Shown here: positions 18,975 through 29,196 of the stretch, in pieces
How positions within the stretch are numbered: position 1 is the first letter of the stretch
How the letters are laid out: every line of letters starts with the position of its first letter
DNA from: Chryseobacterium sp. POL2
GTDB lineage: Bacteria; Bacteroidota; Bacteroidia; Flavobacteriales; Weeksellaceae
DNA: 64,000 bases
Assembly (NCBI RefSeq): GCF_011058315.1
Contig: NZ_CP049298.1
Coordinates: 1,736,001 to 1,800,000, forward strand
Reading direction: 5' to 3'
Notes under the pieces: generated by a model
Database searches by the model: none
Told to the model about the DNA's origin: nothing
The model's input: the letters and a program-made list of their open reading frames with translations, nothing else
Position numbers and translations under genes: made by a program

Positions 18975-19523
18975 CTATTGAGGCGCCCAGAACGACCATC
19001 TTTCTCCATTATATACAGCTAAGCGTTTTGCTCCTGGTTTAGAAACATAAACCATCATGCCTGGAGATGGACTCGGGATATTGTTAACATCGCTAACTAT
19101 TGGCAATACCATTGCTTTGTCATTGGATTCAAGAACCAATACCCCATTAGCAGTGCTATTGCTAGAGCCTATAATCGCTTTAGAAGCGGGAGATTCTTGC
19201 AGATTGGTCTGTGTATTTAAGGTGGTGGTCAAATTAGCATTTTGTCCACTTAGGTCAACCCAAGTAGATCCGTTATAATATTTTACGCGTGATTGCGCTG
19301 GCACAACAGCATCTACAAGTATTGTCCCTTGTGTTGGAGAAGTTGGCAATGTGCGGACATAAGGCAATATGATACCTCTATTATTCGTATTTGCAAATTC
19401 CAAAAGCACATTGTTTTTATTAGCCGCTGTACCCTGTGAATCTCCAATAATAACCTGAGAATAAAAAAAGGCTGATAGCATTAGTGCAAAAAGAGACGAG
19501 AAAAATTTTATTTTAATTTTCAT
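18975..19523 (-). CDS. Secreted protein with two copies of a surface module
   Basis: The 182-residue protein has a signal peptide (MKIKIKFFSSLFALMLSAFF, ending near YSQ). Two related units follow. The first contains LLEFANTNNRGIILPYV and RVKYYNGSTWVDLS. The second contains LVLESNDKAMVLPIV, SPGMMVYVSK and LAVYNGERWSFW. The same unit ends the large neighbour and is recognisable in the ICE-borne secreted protein at 57249-58043. It lies 10 bases downstream of the 838-residue gene. Function unknown; a surface appendage or adhesin accessory is a guess. Confidence 0.7.
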   Translation of the reverse strand: MKIKIKFFSSLFALMLSAFFYSQVIIGDSQGTAANKNNVLLEFANTNNRGIILPYVRTLPTSPTQGTILVDAVVPAQSRVKYYNGSTWVDLSGQNANLTTTLNTQTNLQESPASKAIIGSSNSTANGVLVLESNDKAMVLPIVSDVNNIPSPSPGMMVYVSKPGAKRLAVYNGERWSFWAPQ

Positions 19524-19533
19524 AGTTAAAATT

Positions 19534-22050
19534 TTATGGACAAGCTGGGACCGAAAAACACTTCCAGCTAGAATCAGAATATATTTTTAAACATTTTACT
19601 GTAGTATCAAAAACCATCATCCCTTCTTGTGGGGAAGTAATAGCAGCTAAACCGCTGGTTGGCACTCTCGTTATAACAAGTCCTTGCGTATTGGATTCTA
19701 AAACTGTATGAGCAGACTTTCGCATCATAGGCCAATTTCCATTCGCAGTTCCTGTTCTTTTCTGTAATGTTATGCCGTGTTTCGAATCTATCCCAGGAGA
19801 AATATTTGTAACGGTATTATAACAAACCGATTGCGTATCAGTATCTGTGGCTGTGTTATTTGATAGATCAGGATCAACACTATTGGCTGGTGAAGTAACC
19901 CTAGCGGTATTCGTTAAATTGCCTGTAAAAGAAACAGGAATATCGACCGTTATGGTGTAAGTTACTGTCCCTGTTAAAGGAAGGCTTATCACATCATTTA
20001 TAGAACCTGTATTAACTCCCGTAATAGAAGTTGTTGCTCCGCCAGCAGCTGTTGCAGTATAAGACACATTCCCGGCAGGAATTCCGCTAGGTACAAGATC
20101 GGAGAAAGTAGCATCTTGAACCCCGAAAGGTCCATTATTCCCCACAACCACAGTGTAGGTTGTAGTGGTTCCGGGCGCATAAGTAGTTGTACCATTCGTT
20201 TTTGTTACATACAAATCACTTGTAAAAGCTATCGCAGCATTAGTACAATGCGCACCATCATTAGCACTACTTGCAGGAGAAGATGATATTAAAGTCCGTT
20301 GTCCATTTATAATATTAAATTGATAAAAACCACCTGTATTAACAGAACCAAATATTTCTCCTGTGGACGAAGCAAACATCGCTCCAAATGGAGAAATACT
20401 ACTAGCCCCACCTAGTATTGTTACTGTTGCAGGGGTGGTTGACACATCAATTGAAGCAAGCCTACCATCAGCATTTACCACGCCATAAAGTTTATTATCT
20501 AGTTTTCTGTAAGCAAAATCAGAAATATTGATACTCTGTGAAATTGTTAAGGATGTGGCCGACATTGTTGTAAGATTTACTCGGTAGATGATATTATTAA
20601 CACCAGATTGTTTAACAAAAAAATTACCTAAATGATCAAAATCTCCAGTATTAATCCCTCCTCCTACTGGCAAACCAGAAACAGCTCCTAAGACTGTGAA
20701 CACCCCAGAAGCATTTATTCTCACAAGTTGATTTGTATTGTCTACTATACCATATATGAGACCATCTAATGGGTTCACTCCTATTGCATTTATAAAATTC
20801 GTATGACTTCCAATTGGCGGAAAAGTAAATGGATTGGTGGTCGTATTAATATTGTAAAGCGTTGAGCTCTGCGAGATATACATTGCTGAAGTACAGCCAA
20901 AAGAAGGCTCTACTACTGCGGTTATTTGGCAGACTGTAGAAGAATTACCTAGTCGAACTGTAACTGTCCTATTACCAGCCACACCTGTTCCGTTATACGT
21001 TACAGGAACTTCAACATAAGTTGAAGTTGATGTCACATTTACCTGATGAGAAGCAGTTGTAATGTCGGTTCCCGAAACATTAAGAGTGTAAGTTCCTGGT
21101 GTATAAATATCTGTAATAGGAATTCTAAGAGTTTTCGTTGATGCATAACCCGTAGAAAAAGCGGCATTTCCTTGAAATGCAGCGCTACCACAACTAAAGG
21201 TAAATGGTATATAATAAGGCACTGTCGCCAAATCAAGATTACCATACTCATTACTGCCTATGTTTATGGTTGCAACAGTTGTAGAAGCTCCTGTATTGAT
21301 ATTTATCCTATTAATCTGTACAGAGTTTGCGGAGCCTCCAGAAGATCCAAATATAGTAGCGGTATATACATTACCCTTTAAATAAGCCATACCTTGAATC
21401 CCACTTACTGTCGATGCGGGACCACTTAACTGCACAACTTTTGTAGCCAATCCTGTTGCAATAGCGATTTTGTACAAATACCTAGCTGTTCCTGCTGAGT
21501 TATTAAGAAACATATAGATATTATTTTCATAATCGAAAAATGTATCTGTCCCAAACGTAGTACCAGAAGCCCAATCCGTATCATTGGATGCCGGACCAAT
21601 TGCTACAGTACTACCTGAAGGATAAATGGGATAAAGTGTTTTTGTATTGGATTGAAAACCATAAACTCTTCCAAAATAAGTCCCCGGTACATTATTAGTC
21701 CCCATTCCTCCAATAGGTACATTTGGAAGAGTGGCTGCCGGAGATATTATATTCCCATTTTTATATAATGAACTACTAGCTAAAGTGTTTGAATGTATAA
21801 ACACTAAATTATTGGGATTTCCGCCAGGACTGTCATATCCTACAGCAAGATCACTCATATTCGCAGCGGTGGTTGCAATAGGTGAAGCTAAAGGCGTTGG
21901 AAGATTAACTGTCCCTGTAAGACTTGTTATATCATAAACTCTTCCCGTCCCCGCCAAAGACAAATAAAGCCTGTCAACTTGCTGTGACATAAGGAATTGA
22001 CTCCCGCACATCAAAATTGTCAATAATAAAATTCTAAACATACATATCAT
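19534..22050 (-). CDS. Large secreted DUF11-domain protein
   Basis: The 838-residue protein has a signal peptide (MFRILLLTILMCGSQFLMSQ; start at 22050 or the ATG three codons later). Residues 20-280 and about 385-600 look like repeated beta-propeller-type segments (AYLKGNVYTATIFG, DNKLYGVVNADGRLASID), as in DUF6923 proteins. DLYVTKTNGTTTYAPGTTTT begins a DUF11 domain (about 615-740) with NPxNxxDPDxxNNTATDTD-like ending. The C-terminus carries the LESNxxGLVI...PQEGMMVFD...W surface unit shared with its downstream partner. Confidence 0.75.
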   Translation of the reverse strand: MICMFRILLLTILMCGSQFLMSQQVDRLYLSLAGTGRVYDITSLTGTVNLPTPLASPIATTAANMSDLAVGYDSPGGNPNNLVFIHSNTLASSSLYKNGNIISPAATLPNVPIGGMGTNNVPGTYFGRVYGFQSNTKTLYPIYPSGSTVAIGPASNDTDWASGTTFGTDTFFDYENNIYMFLNNSAGTARYLYKIAIATGLATKVVQLSGPASTVSGIQGMAYLKGNVYTATIFGSSGGSANSVQINRININTGASTTVATINIGSNEYGNLDLATVPYYIPFTFSCGSAAFQGNAAFSTGYASTKTLRIPITDIYTPGTYTLNVSGTDITTASHQVNVTSTSTYVEVPVTYNGTGVAGNRTVTVRLGNSSTVCQITAVVEPSFGCTSAMYISQSSTLYNINTTTNPFTFPPIGSHTNFINAIGVNPLDGLIYGIVDNTNQLVRINASGVFTVLGAVSGLPVGGGINTGDFDHLGNFFVKQSGVNNIIYRVNLTTMSATSLTISQSINISDFAYRKLDNKLYGVVNADGRLASIDVSTTPATVTILGGASSISPFGAMFASSTGEIFGSVNTGGFYQFNIINGQRTLISSSPASSANDGAHCTNAAIAFTSDLYVTKTNGTTTYAPGTTTTYTVVVGNNGPFGVQDATFSDLVPSGIPAGNVSYTATAAGGATTSITGVNTGSINDVISLPLTGTVTYTITVDIPVSFTGNLTNTARVTSPANSVDPDLSNNTATDTDTQSVCYNTVTNISPGIDSKHGITLQKRTGTANGNWPMMRKSAHTVLESNTQGLVITRVPTSGLAAITSPQEGMMVFDTTVKCLKIYSDSSWKCFSVPACP

Positions 22051-22082
22051 ATATTGCTTTTAGTTTTATATTATAAATTTTG

Positions 22083-22090
22083 CAAATATA
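22083..22090 (-). promoter_or_regulatory. Candidate -7 element of the DUF11 gene pair
   Basis: The minus strand reads TATATTTG, an exact TAnnTTTG match 32 bases before the start. A TTG lies 14 bases further upstream, closer than usual. Confidence 0.45.
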
Positions 22091-22551
22091 ATGCTTTAAA
22101 ACTTCAAAATAACCAGAAAAACATTAAATTAAAAGGTCAAATTTAAAACCTTGATTACCATAACCAAAAGCACGCAAACCAGCTGCCATTACCCCTCTGT
22201 AAGTCAATTAAATACAACACAGAATATTGGCGCCCTCATAGAAAAACACCCCTCAAATTTTCTTAATTTCAAGCACAACGCACCAAACCAAACCAAACCA
22301 ACGATCTATTATTAATAGAAAAAACGAAATAACAGAGCATTTATCAAATTATTTAGTTATAAAAAAGATAAAACCTAATTCCTAATGATAAATCCAAACT
22401 CATGTTTTTAATACAATTCACAACCCAATAATATCTTCCAATAATTGATTATTCTTATGAAATTCGAAAAAACACGATAGCTTCGAGATCGCTTAGCCTC
22501 GAAAAAATTATAATTAAACTTGGCAACAACTCATCACAAGCTAGGTATAAC
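22091..22551. other. Intergenic region without recognised genes
   Basis: AT-rich, with frequent stops in all frames. I see no tRNA, hairpin or repeat apart from the glyA terminator at its right end. Confidence 0.5.
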
Positions 22552-22583
22552 AAAAAATTCCAAAGTTTTTCAACCTTGGAATT
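22552..22583 (-). terminator. Terminator of glyA
   Basis: On the minus strand AATTCCAAGGTT pairs with AACTTTGGAATT (one wobble) around a GAAA loop, followed by Ts. The stem occupies 22556-22583 and the T run 22552-22557. It is placed 22 bases after the glyA stop. Confidence 0.85.
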
Positions 22584-22604
22584 TTCAATATAAAAAAGTT
22601 AAGT

Positions 22605-23876
22605 TTAATAATTAAAAAGCGCTTTGCCTTCCATTAACGCATTAACTTTAGTTTTTACAGAGTCTAAAACCTGTTCGTTTTTAATATTATCTACCACTTC
22701 CGAAATTAATGAAGCAATCACTTCCATATCATTTTCTTTAAGACCTCTTGTTGTAATTGCAGCAGTCCCTAACCTAATACCAGATGTTGTGAATGGTGAT
22801 TTATCATCGAAAGGCACCATATTTTTATTACACGTGATATCTGCTTTTACTAAAGCTTTTTCGGTTTCTTTACCATTAACATTTTTGTTACGAAGGTCAA
22901 CCAGCATAAGGTGGTTATCTGTACCGCCGCTTACAATATCGAAACCATTACCAATCATTGCTTTTGCTAAAGCCTGTGCATTGGCTTTAACTTGTTTAGC
23001 ATAAACTTCGAATTGAGGATCGATAGCCTCTCCAAAAGCCACCGCTTTTCCAGCGATAACATGCTCTAGAGGACCACCTTGAATCCCTGGAAAAACCGCA
23101 GCATCCAAAACTTGGCTCATCATTTTGATATCACCTTTTGGCGTTTTGTGTCCGTAAGTGTTTTCAAAATCTTTACCCATCATAATCATACCACCACGAG
23201 GTCCACGAAGCGTCTTATGTGTTGTCGTCGTCACCACATGACAATGATCGAATGGATTATTAAGTAAGCCTTTAGCAACCAATCCTGCTGGATGCGCAAT
23301 ATCCGCCCAAAGGGTTGCACCAATTTCGTCAGCTACTTCACGGAATTTAGCATAATCCAAATCTCTAGAATAAGCAGAGAAACCAGCAATCATCATTTTT
23401 GGTCTTTCGCGAAGCGCTACCTCACGCATTTGATCATAATCGATAAGTCCGGACTCTCTTTCTACGCCGTAAGAAACAACGTCATACTGAATTCCTGAAA
23501 AGTTAACAGCAGAACCATGCGTTAAGTGTCCTCCCATAGAAAGATCCATACCCATGATTTTGTCGCCGGGCTTCAAAACTGCTAGATAAATAGCTGCATT
23601 GGCTTGCGAACCAGAGTGAGGTTGCACATTGGCATAATCAATCCCGAACAATTGCTTAGCACGTTCGATAGCTAAAGTCTCTACTTCGTCCACCACTTCG
23701 CAACCACCGTAATATCTTTTTCCAGGATAGCCTTCCGCATACTTGTTTGTAAGCACGCTTCCCATCGCTTTCATTACATTATCTGACACAAAGTTTTCTG
23801 ATGCAATAAGCTCAATGCCATGTGTTTGTCTTTGTCTTTCTTTCTCGATAAGGTCGAAGATGATATCCTGATTCAT
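22605..23876 (-). CDS. glyA: Serine hydroxymethyltransferase
   Basis: PLP enzyme interconverting serine and glycine while charging tetrahydrofolate with a one-carbon unit. It has 423 residues. Signature pieces are [55 protein letters not shown] and [16 protein letters not shown], with the PLP lysine at about K221. The C-terminal [14 protein letters not shown] is also present. Monocistronic, with its own promoter and terminator. Confidence 0.97.
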   Translation of the reverse strand: MNQDIIFDLIEKERQRQTHGIELIASENFVSDNVMKAMGSVLTNKYAEGYPGKRYYGGCEVVDEVETLAIERAKQLFGIDYANVQPHSGSQANAAIYLAVLKPGDKIMGMDLSMGGHLTHGSAVNFSGIQYDVVSYGVERESGLIDYDQMREVALRERPKMMIAGFSAYSRDLDYAKFREVADEIGATLWADIAHPAGLVAKGLLNNPFDHCHVVTTTTHKTLRGPRGGMIMMGKDFENTYGHKTPKGDIKMMSQVLDAAVFPGIQGGPLEHVIAGKAVAFGEAIDPQFEVYAKQVKANAQALAKAMIGNGFDIVSGGTDNHLMLVDLRNKNVNGKETEKALVKADITCNKNMVPFDDKSPFTTSGIRLGTAAITTRGLKENDMEVIASLISEVVDNIKNEQVLDSVKTKVNALMEGKALFNY

Positions 23877-23905
23877 TATATAACGATTTAAATTTTAATG
23901 TTGTA

Positions 23906-23937
23906 CGAAATTAAGCCAAAACCAACTGAAAAACAAA
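23906..23937 (-). promoter_or_regulatory. Candidate glyA promoter
   Basis: On the minus strand TTTG, a 20-base spacer, then TAATTTCG, one mismatch from TAnnTTTG. The distance to the start codon is about 30 bases. Confidence 0.45.
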
Positions 23938-24075
23938 TTAACTTTTGGCTTTCAACAGCATCTGTACATTTTTTATCCTTCGCAACGCAACGACCTACAA
24001 TCATCCATTAAAAACTTACAACTAATAATTTGCTTCTGGTCACAGGGCCAAGTCGAAACACCATCAACCAACAAC

Positions 24076-24555
24076 TCAAAATTCCTCATGCATCACGTCC
24101 AAAATAACCTCATATTCAAAACCTTTAGAAATTAAAAACTTTATGATTTTATTTTTCTTTTTAAAAGTGTTGGTCTCTTTGATGTTATCTTGCTGCTTTT
24201 CAATAAAACTTCGAATCGTTTTTTTATAATCATTATCATCTATTTCGTCCCAACAACGACTGATAAGTTTCTCAGAAATTTGTTTTTGTTTTAGGTTGAG
24301 TTGGATTTTGTAGCGTCCCCAATGTTTCATGTAAAATTTCCCTCGGATATAACTTCGCACAAAGCGTTCTTCATCGAGATAACGCTCTTGGATGAGATAA
24401 AGAAGAATTTCATCTTTAGCCTCAGGGATTAATAAGAAATCTCGTATTTTCTGCTCCACTTCATAATGGCAACGATCCTGATAAACGCAGTAGTTTAACA
24501 TTTTCTGTTTTATCTCTTCAAAAGTATAAGATTTCTTTTCCATAGCATTTTCCAT
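24076..24555 (-). CDS. recX: RecX family regulatory protein
   Basis: Modulates RecA filament activity. The 159-residue protein is all-helical. Family motifs are SYTFEEIKQKMLNYCVYQDR, CHYEVEQKIRDF, ERYLDEERFVRSYIRGKFY and WGRYKIQLNLKQKQIS, corresponding to the three RecX repeats. recA is not in the window. There is a start codon choice between 24555 and the ATG four codons on. Confidence 0.85.
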   Translation of the reverse strand: MENAMEKKSYTFEEIKQKMLNYCVYQDRCHYEVEQKIRDFLLIPEAKDEILLYLIQERYLDEERFVRSYIRGKFYMKHWGRYKIQLNLKQKQISEKLISRCWDEIDDNDYKKTIRSFIEKQQDNIKETNTFKKKNKIIKFLISKGFEYEVILDVMHEEF

Positions 24556-24657
24556 CCAATTTAACTTATCCTCACAAAGAACGAAATTTCTGCGTTCTAC
24601 GCCAAATGTTTAAAAAGTTGAGGGCGTCACAAAACGAAGTCGAAATACCCAAACATT

Positions 24658-25377
24658 CTAATGTTTATATTCCTTATCAATCATTGTAATAACACCTTGC
24701 ATCTGAGTAATACAAGTCTGATAGTTATTGATGATATGATCGACGCCTGAAAGATAAATTTTACTTCTATTTTTAATAGGTTCCGAAGAAATAATTTTTA
24801 AAAAATTCCCTTTTGGAAAATCCACCGAATGATCAAAAATATAATCTGCATATTTAAGCTTTTGCGCTTTGTAGAAATCCGTAGAAGTCACCAACAAAGG
24901 AATATCTTCTTCATACAAATCGAGAATTGCGTTCTGAAGTTCATCGTGTTCTATAAATCCTATTTTCCCAGAAGATTTAAAACCCTGATAGCGACCTTGG
25001 TTGCCTGTAAAACCTGTAAAATTGAATAAATAATCTTTATTAGCATCGATAGAATCTTGGGAAGCCAAACTACCAGCGGGAATATTTGCTACATACGAAA
25101 AGAAACGTTTCTGCTTTTTATAGGCTTCCATATCAGTTGACAACTCTTTGATGTCTTTGTTAAGATCGACCTTCAAACCTAATAAAAAATGCTTAACCTC
25201 GAGCTGCTCGACACGATCCTCATTCCAGGCATGAAAAGCTATTGAGACAGAAACTGCGAAAATAATAATCACAATCTCCATGGCTATTTCCTTTATTTTG
25301 TGCCCAGCTTTATGCTCCTCGGATTTTGCGGTTTCATAAATTTTTTTGGTAGATTTTGCTACTTCTAGTTCAGCCAT
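24658..25377 (-). CDS. DUF6090-like membrane-anchored protein
   Basis: I start this at the ATG at 25377 (MAELEVAKSTKKIYETAKSE), giving 239 residues; the open frame reaches 25431 but the first part is not protein-like. One membrane segment (EIAMEIVIIIFAVSVSIAFHAW, about 27-48) is followed by a helical domain with EQLEVKHFLLGLKVDLNKDI. The layout, a single N-terminal TM helix ending in a WNE motif, is that of the DUF6090 group common in Bacteroidota. Function unknown. Confidence 0.6.
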   Translation of the reverse strand: MAELEVAKSTKKIYETAKSEEHKAGHKIKEIAMEIVIIIFAVSVSIAFHAWNEDRVEQLEVKHFLLGLKVDLNKDIKELSTDMEAYKKQKRFFSYVANIPAGSLASQDSIDANKDYLFNFTGFTGNQGRYQGFKSSGKIGFIEHDELQNAILDLYEEDIPLLVTSTDFYKAQKLKYADYIFDHSVDFPKGNFLKIISSEPIKNRSKIYLSGVDHIINNYQTCITQMQGVITMIDKEYKH

Positions 25378-25667
25378 GCGTAATAGTTTAGTTTTTATTA
25401 ATAAATAGGAGCTACAAATATAAAAAATCAAATTGCCTAGTAAAAAAACTTTCTCAATAAAATTATCATCAAACTTAAAATTAAAGCTTACTTAAAGCCA
25501 GTCCAGAGTATGGATAAAATATAAAGAAGCAATAAAAAGACGGACACAGAGCTTGCAAAAATAACCACCTTGTCATTCAGCACGAAGTGAAGAATCTCAA
25601 GCATTCATCAATTTCAAAATTCATAAAAACAAAAAAAGCAATCTTTACGACTGCTTTCTAAATATTA

Positions 25668-26129
25668 TTAAATTTTATTCTGAGTATTCTGATGTTTTTT
25701 TGCCTCCATTTTTTTCTTCCTTTCGTAGATAACCTCAACGATTTTTCCACCAATCCAGGAAAAAGGAAAAAAGACTAAAAATATTGAAATTTTATAAAAT
25801 GTGGGATGATAGGGATAGATAATAATATCAAGCATCGCAATGAAAAGCATGATAAAACCAATCAAAATAGCATAAGCAACTTTGGCATACTTTACAATAA
25901 GCGCCGTTATCACACCGCCAATGCTAACGCCCAGCCCACCAAAAAATAATAAAGCAGCAAAGAAAGCCCCCTCATGCTGAACCTCAACAAGAAGTTGTTT
26001 CCAATGCTCAAATGGTGCAAACTCTTTGTAGGTAATCCAACTTGGATTGATACGAATACCCAACGAAATGATAAGGCCCGCTACAAGAAGTCCACAAAAA
26101 ACACCAAATAAATTTCTAAAAAAATTCAT
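25668..26129 (-). CDS. Hypothetical four-TM membrane protein
   Basis: The 153-residue protein has four hydrophobic segments and a Lys-rich C-terminal tail. Its ATG overlaps the ridA stop by one base (TAATG), so it is probably co-translated with ridA. No family recognised; the GLGVSIGGVITALIV segment suggests a small integral protein of the DUF-type often next to RidA in this group. Confidence 0.6.
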   Translation of the reverse strand: MNFFRNLFGVFCGLLVAGLIISLGIRINPSWITYKEFAPFEHWKQLLVEVQHEGAFFAALLFFGGLGVSIGGVITALIVKYAKVAYAILIGFIMLFIAMLDIIIYPYHPTFYKISIFLVFFPFSWIGGKIVEVIYERKKKMEAKKHQNTQNKI

Positions 26130-26509
26130 TAATCGGCGTGTGCAATCATTGATATTTCGATGTCAACATTTTTCGGAAGGCATGATACCTGCACAGTTTC
26201 TCTAGCAGGAAAAGCCTCAGCATCCAGATAAGAGGCATAGATATCATTCATCACCGCGAAGTCGTCCATATTTTTCAAAAATATTGTCGCTTTCACAACA
26301 TGACGAAATCCCAGTCCTGCTTCTGTTAGAATGGCTTCAAGATTTTTCATGACTTGATGTGTACTTTTTTCGATACCTTCTTCCAATTTTCCTGTTGCAG
26401 GATCCACAGGAATCTGCCCCGAAATATACAAAACGCCATTAGCCATATTGGCTTGTGAGTATGGTCCAATTGCGGCAGGAGCATTATTAGTATTAATAAT
26501 CTTTTTCAT
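26129..26509 (-). CDS. ridA: RidA family enamine/imine deaminase
   Basis: Hydrolyses reactive enamines such as 2-aminoacrylate from PLP enzymes. It has 126 residues. The family signature runs NAPAAIGPYSQANMANGVLYISGQIPVDP, followed by the FPARETVQVSCLP segment, which contains the conserved Arg of the active site. The start codon at 26509 and the overlap with the downstream membrane gene are clear. Confidence 0.93.
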   Translation of the reverse strand: MKKIINTNNAPAAIGPYSQANMANGVLYISGQIPVDPATGKLEEGIEKSTHQVMKNLEAILTEAGLGFRHVVKATIFLKNMDDFAVMNDIYASYLDAEAFPARETVQVSCLPKNVDIEISMIAHAD

Positions 26510-26559
26510 AGTTTATTTAAGGTTTATCGGCTACAAATCTAAGAATTTTTATCAACTCC

Positions 26560-29145
26560 TTAGAAGCTGCTTTTCGGTTGTGTAAAGCTTCGGTCCTTAT
26601 ATTTAATCGCGTCACTTAAGATATTGGCTTTGATACCGATGAAGAAATCATAGACCTTATAAAAACCAAAAGGAACCCAGTTAAAGTTAATCGTAAAACT
26701 ACGCTGATCCCTAGAAAACCCAAGAGAGGTTTGCGATATTTCTTTGGTTACAAAGTCGTAAGAAGCCCTTCCTGTAATATTCCAAAAAGGCGTTAGTTTG
26801 ATATTACCATTTAGCCCAACAGTTGCCATTTTGGAACCAAACATAGACAATCCTCGTGTGTACGCATAGTTGGCATTAATACTCAAACTCCAAGGCTGAT
26901 CAAATCTGGCATAATTATCATCATCAAAATAATAATTCTCGTTTCGGATTTCCCCTTTCTTTTTATAAAGTTTGGCATAGTCATCTTTCTTCCCAAATAT
27001 CTCATCACTCAACGAGTAAGACAATTGCATATTAAATCCTTGTACGCTAAAATGTCCGAAATCCTCTGTACGAATACCATTATTACCCGTAGCATCATAC
27101 AAAATCTTATACGGCTCCAGAGTCAAAGTCGTGTTAAGTGTCATTTTACTGTTAAAGAAAGAGGATTGCGAGCTGATGTTAACAACCGACCATTTATTCT
27201 TTTCCGCTGCAAAGTTGTAGTTTCCAGAGATGTTAAGATTTTCAAAGAGTTTAATTTTTTTCACCCCAGTAGAGTCTGATTTAGAACGAACTTTCATTTC
27301 TAAATTATTGGCGATGTTAAACCCGATACTTTGGGTCAATCCCTGACCTGGCGAACCATAAATACCGCCTTCAAAAATGGAGTATTTGGTCATCTCTCCT
27401 CGGGAACCAAAATACTCTTTGTAATAACCCCAATTTTTCGCAGCAAAATCTGGGGTATAATTAAAACTAAGACTTGGTGTTACCATGTGTCGTACCGCCT
27501 CAACCATGGAACCTTTTTTAAAGTTCAAAAATTTATATAAGACAGTCTGCAAACTCGCTGATGTAGAGAAGGTCGAAAATCCAGCAAACTGATTTTTTGT
27601 GATATTATCAACTCGATCTGTTAAGATGTTGTAGCGTTTCTCCAGGGTTTTGGTAGTCAAGACATTGTCAACATTCGCACTCAAAGTGAATGTAAAATAT
27701 TTTGCAATACTCGTATTGGTCGCCAACGCAATATTGTTACGAAGTCCCGTCTTCATGTCTTGCCACATCTTATCTTTGAACAAGTCCTCTTCTCTGGTTT
27801 GCACATAATTACTTAATGACAAGCCGGTATTTACCGTTAAATTTTCTAGTAAGCCTGTACGGACACCGGTTTTAGGTTTAAATAAGTAAAACTGACTCAT
27901 TGCCACCGTGACATCCGGCAAGCGAATATCGGTAAGTCCCGTTGCAAAGTTCTGAGAATAAGTCGCATTGGCATTGATGGTTATTGGCAAACTTAAAAAC
28001 CGTTTTTGCAAACTAATTCTGGAAGTTTGGCTCGTCTTTAAGTTCTCATTATTGTAAATATAATTGTTATTCAGAAGGTTGTTATAAAACTTCTGACTCG
28101 TAATATCTACCGCCGCATTGAAGGTGAATAATGGATTAGCCTTGCTGTCTTGTTGATGTGTCCAAGCAATTTTATAAGTTGAAGATTTAGAATAATCATC
28201 AAGACCTTTTATACCTCGGATAACTGTCCCAATCTCCGCATTAAAACGACCGTTATATCTATATTTCTTGAGATAATTAACTTCAGGCCTCAGATTCCAG
28301 CTCCCTTTGGTATAAAGATCGGACAAGATTTTAAGATCAAAATGCTCACCTATCGGCTGATAATAGCCCAAACCATTGAGGAAGAAACCAACATCCTGAC
28401 GTTCCCCAAAACTCGGAATCAAAATTCCAGCAGAACGCTTATCCGAAAATGGTAAAATAGCAAAAGGCATCACCAAAGGTGTCGGTACTTGCTCGATATA
28501 CATCTGGATAGGCCCTGTTACTACCTGGGAATTTTCTTTACCTTTTATCAATTTAATATTAGGCGCCAAAAGGTAATAATCCGCTATCGTATCTTTTTTC
28601 TTGACAAAATACTCATCGGTCGTATATTTTCCATTGCGCATAAAAAACACCGAATCATTATACTTTTTGGTTTTCTCGGCAACGATAACGCCTTCGCTCT
28701 CCTCCGTTCTGGCATTGAAAGCTACAGCCTGTCGGGTTTTGTAATTATAAATTACCTCGTCATACTCGAAGGTCTTGCCACCTTGCGTCGCTACAGCAGG
28801 CGTGGTAACGCGTCCTTTTTCGTCCAATCCACCACGCGCATATATTTTGCTACTCGACCAGTCGATACGGATATAGTCGGCATCAATCTGCATATCTTGA
28901 TAAACCACTTGCGCATTTTTATCCAAAAAGGTCTGCTTGGTAGAAAAAGAGTTACGCTCGACATCGGCTTTAGTTTTCACAACATCATCCAATTGTTCCT
29001 TGGCAGGAATGCTATCATTCTTGCGAATAGTATCTTGTTTAGACCTAATTTCAATAGTTTTAGCCTCATTATTCTGTGCTAAAATATTGTTAAAAATTAG
29101 GAAAATTAAAAATAGTAGTATATTTTTGAAAATGCTTTTGCCCAA
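26560..29145 (-). CDS. LptD-like outer-membrane LPS assembly protein
   Basis: The 861-residue protein has a signal peptide (MGKSIFKNILLFLIFLIFNN, then ILAQN). An OstA/LptA-like jelly-roll domain covers roughly residues 75-200 (VYQDMQIDADYIRIDWSSSK, VTTPAVATQGGKTFEYDEVI). A long C-terminal beta-barrel with alternating aromatic strands follows, including NYTPDFAAKNWGYYKEYFGS. The start is apparently TTG at 29145, as no in-frame ATG precedes the signal. It is divergent from the amidase gene, so the two cell-envelope genes share a 51-base promoter region. Confidence 0.8.
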   Translation of the reverse strand: MGKSIFKNILLFLIFLIFNNILAQNNEAKTIEIRSKQDTIRKNDSIPAKEQLDDVVKTKADVERNSFSTKQTFLDKNAQVVYQDMQIDADYIRIDWSSSKIYARGGLDEKGRVTTPAVATQGGKTFEYDEVIYNYKTRQAVAFNARTEESEGVIVAEKTKKYNDSVFFMRNGKYTTDEYFVKKKDTIADYYLLAPNIKLIKGKENSQVVTGPIQMYIEQVPTPLVMPFAILPFSDKRSAGILIPSFGERQDVGFFLNGLGYYQPIGEHFDLKILSDLYTKGSWNLRPEVNYLKKYRYNGRFNAEIGTVIRGIKGLDDYSKSSTYKIAWTHQQDSKANPLFTFNAAVDITSQKFYNNLLNNNYIYNNENLKTSQTSRISLQKRFLSLPITINANATYSQNFATGLTDIRLPDVTVAMSQFYLFKPKTGVRTGLLENLTVNTGLSLSNYVQTREEDLFKDKMWQDMKTGLRNNIALATNTSIAKYFTFTLSANVDNVLTTKTLEKRYNILTDRVDNITKNQFAGFSTFSTSASLQTVLYKFLNFKKGSMVEAVRHMVTPSLSFNYTPDFAAKNWGYYKEYFGSRGEMTKYSIFEGGIYGSPGQGLTQSIGFNIANNLEMKVRSKSDSTGVKKIKLFENLNISGNYNFAAEKNKWSVVNISSQSSFFNSKMTLNTTLTLEPYKILYDATGNNGIRTEDFGHFSVQGFNMQLSYSLSDEIFGKKDDYAKLYKKKGEIRNENYYFDDDNYARFDQPWSLSINANYAYTRGLSMFGSKMATVGLNGNIKLTPFWNITGRASYDFVTKEISQTSLGFSRDQRSFTINFNWVPFGFYKVYDFFIGIKANILSDAIKYKDRSFTQPKSSF

Positions 29146-29196
29146 ATCAGTACATCTGTAATTCGGGTCAAAATTAATTAATTTTTAAAAATTAAT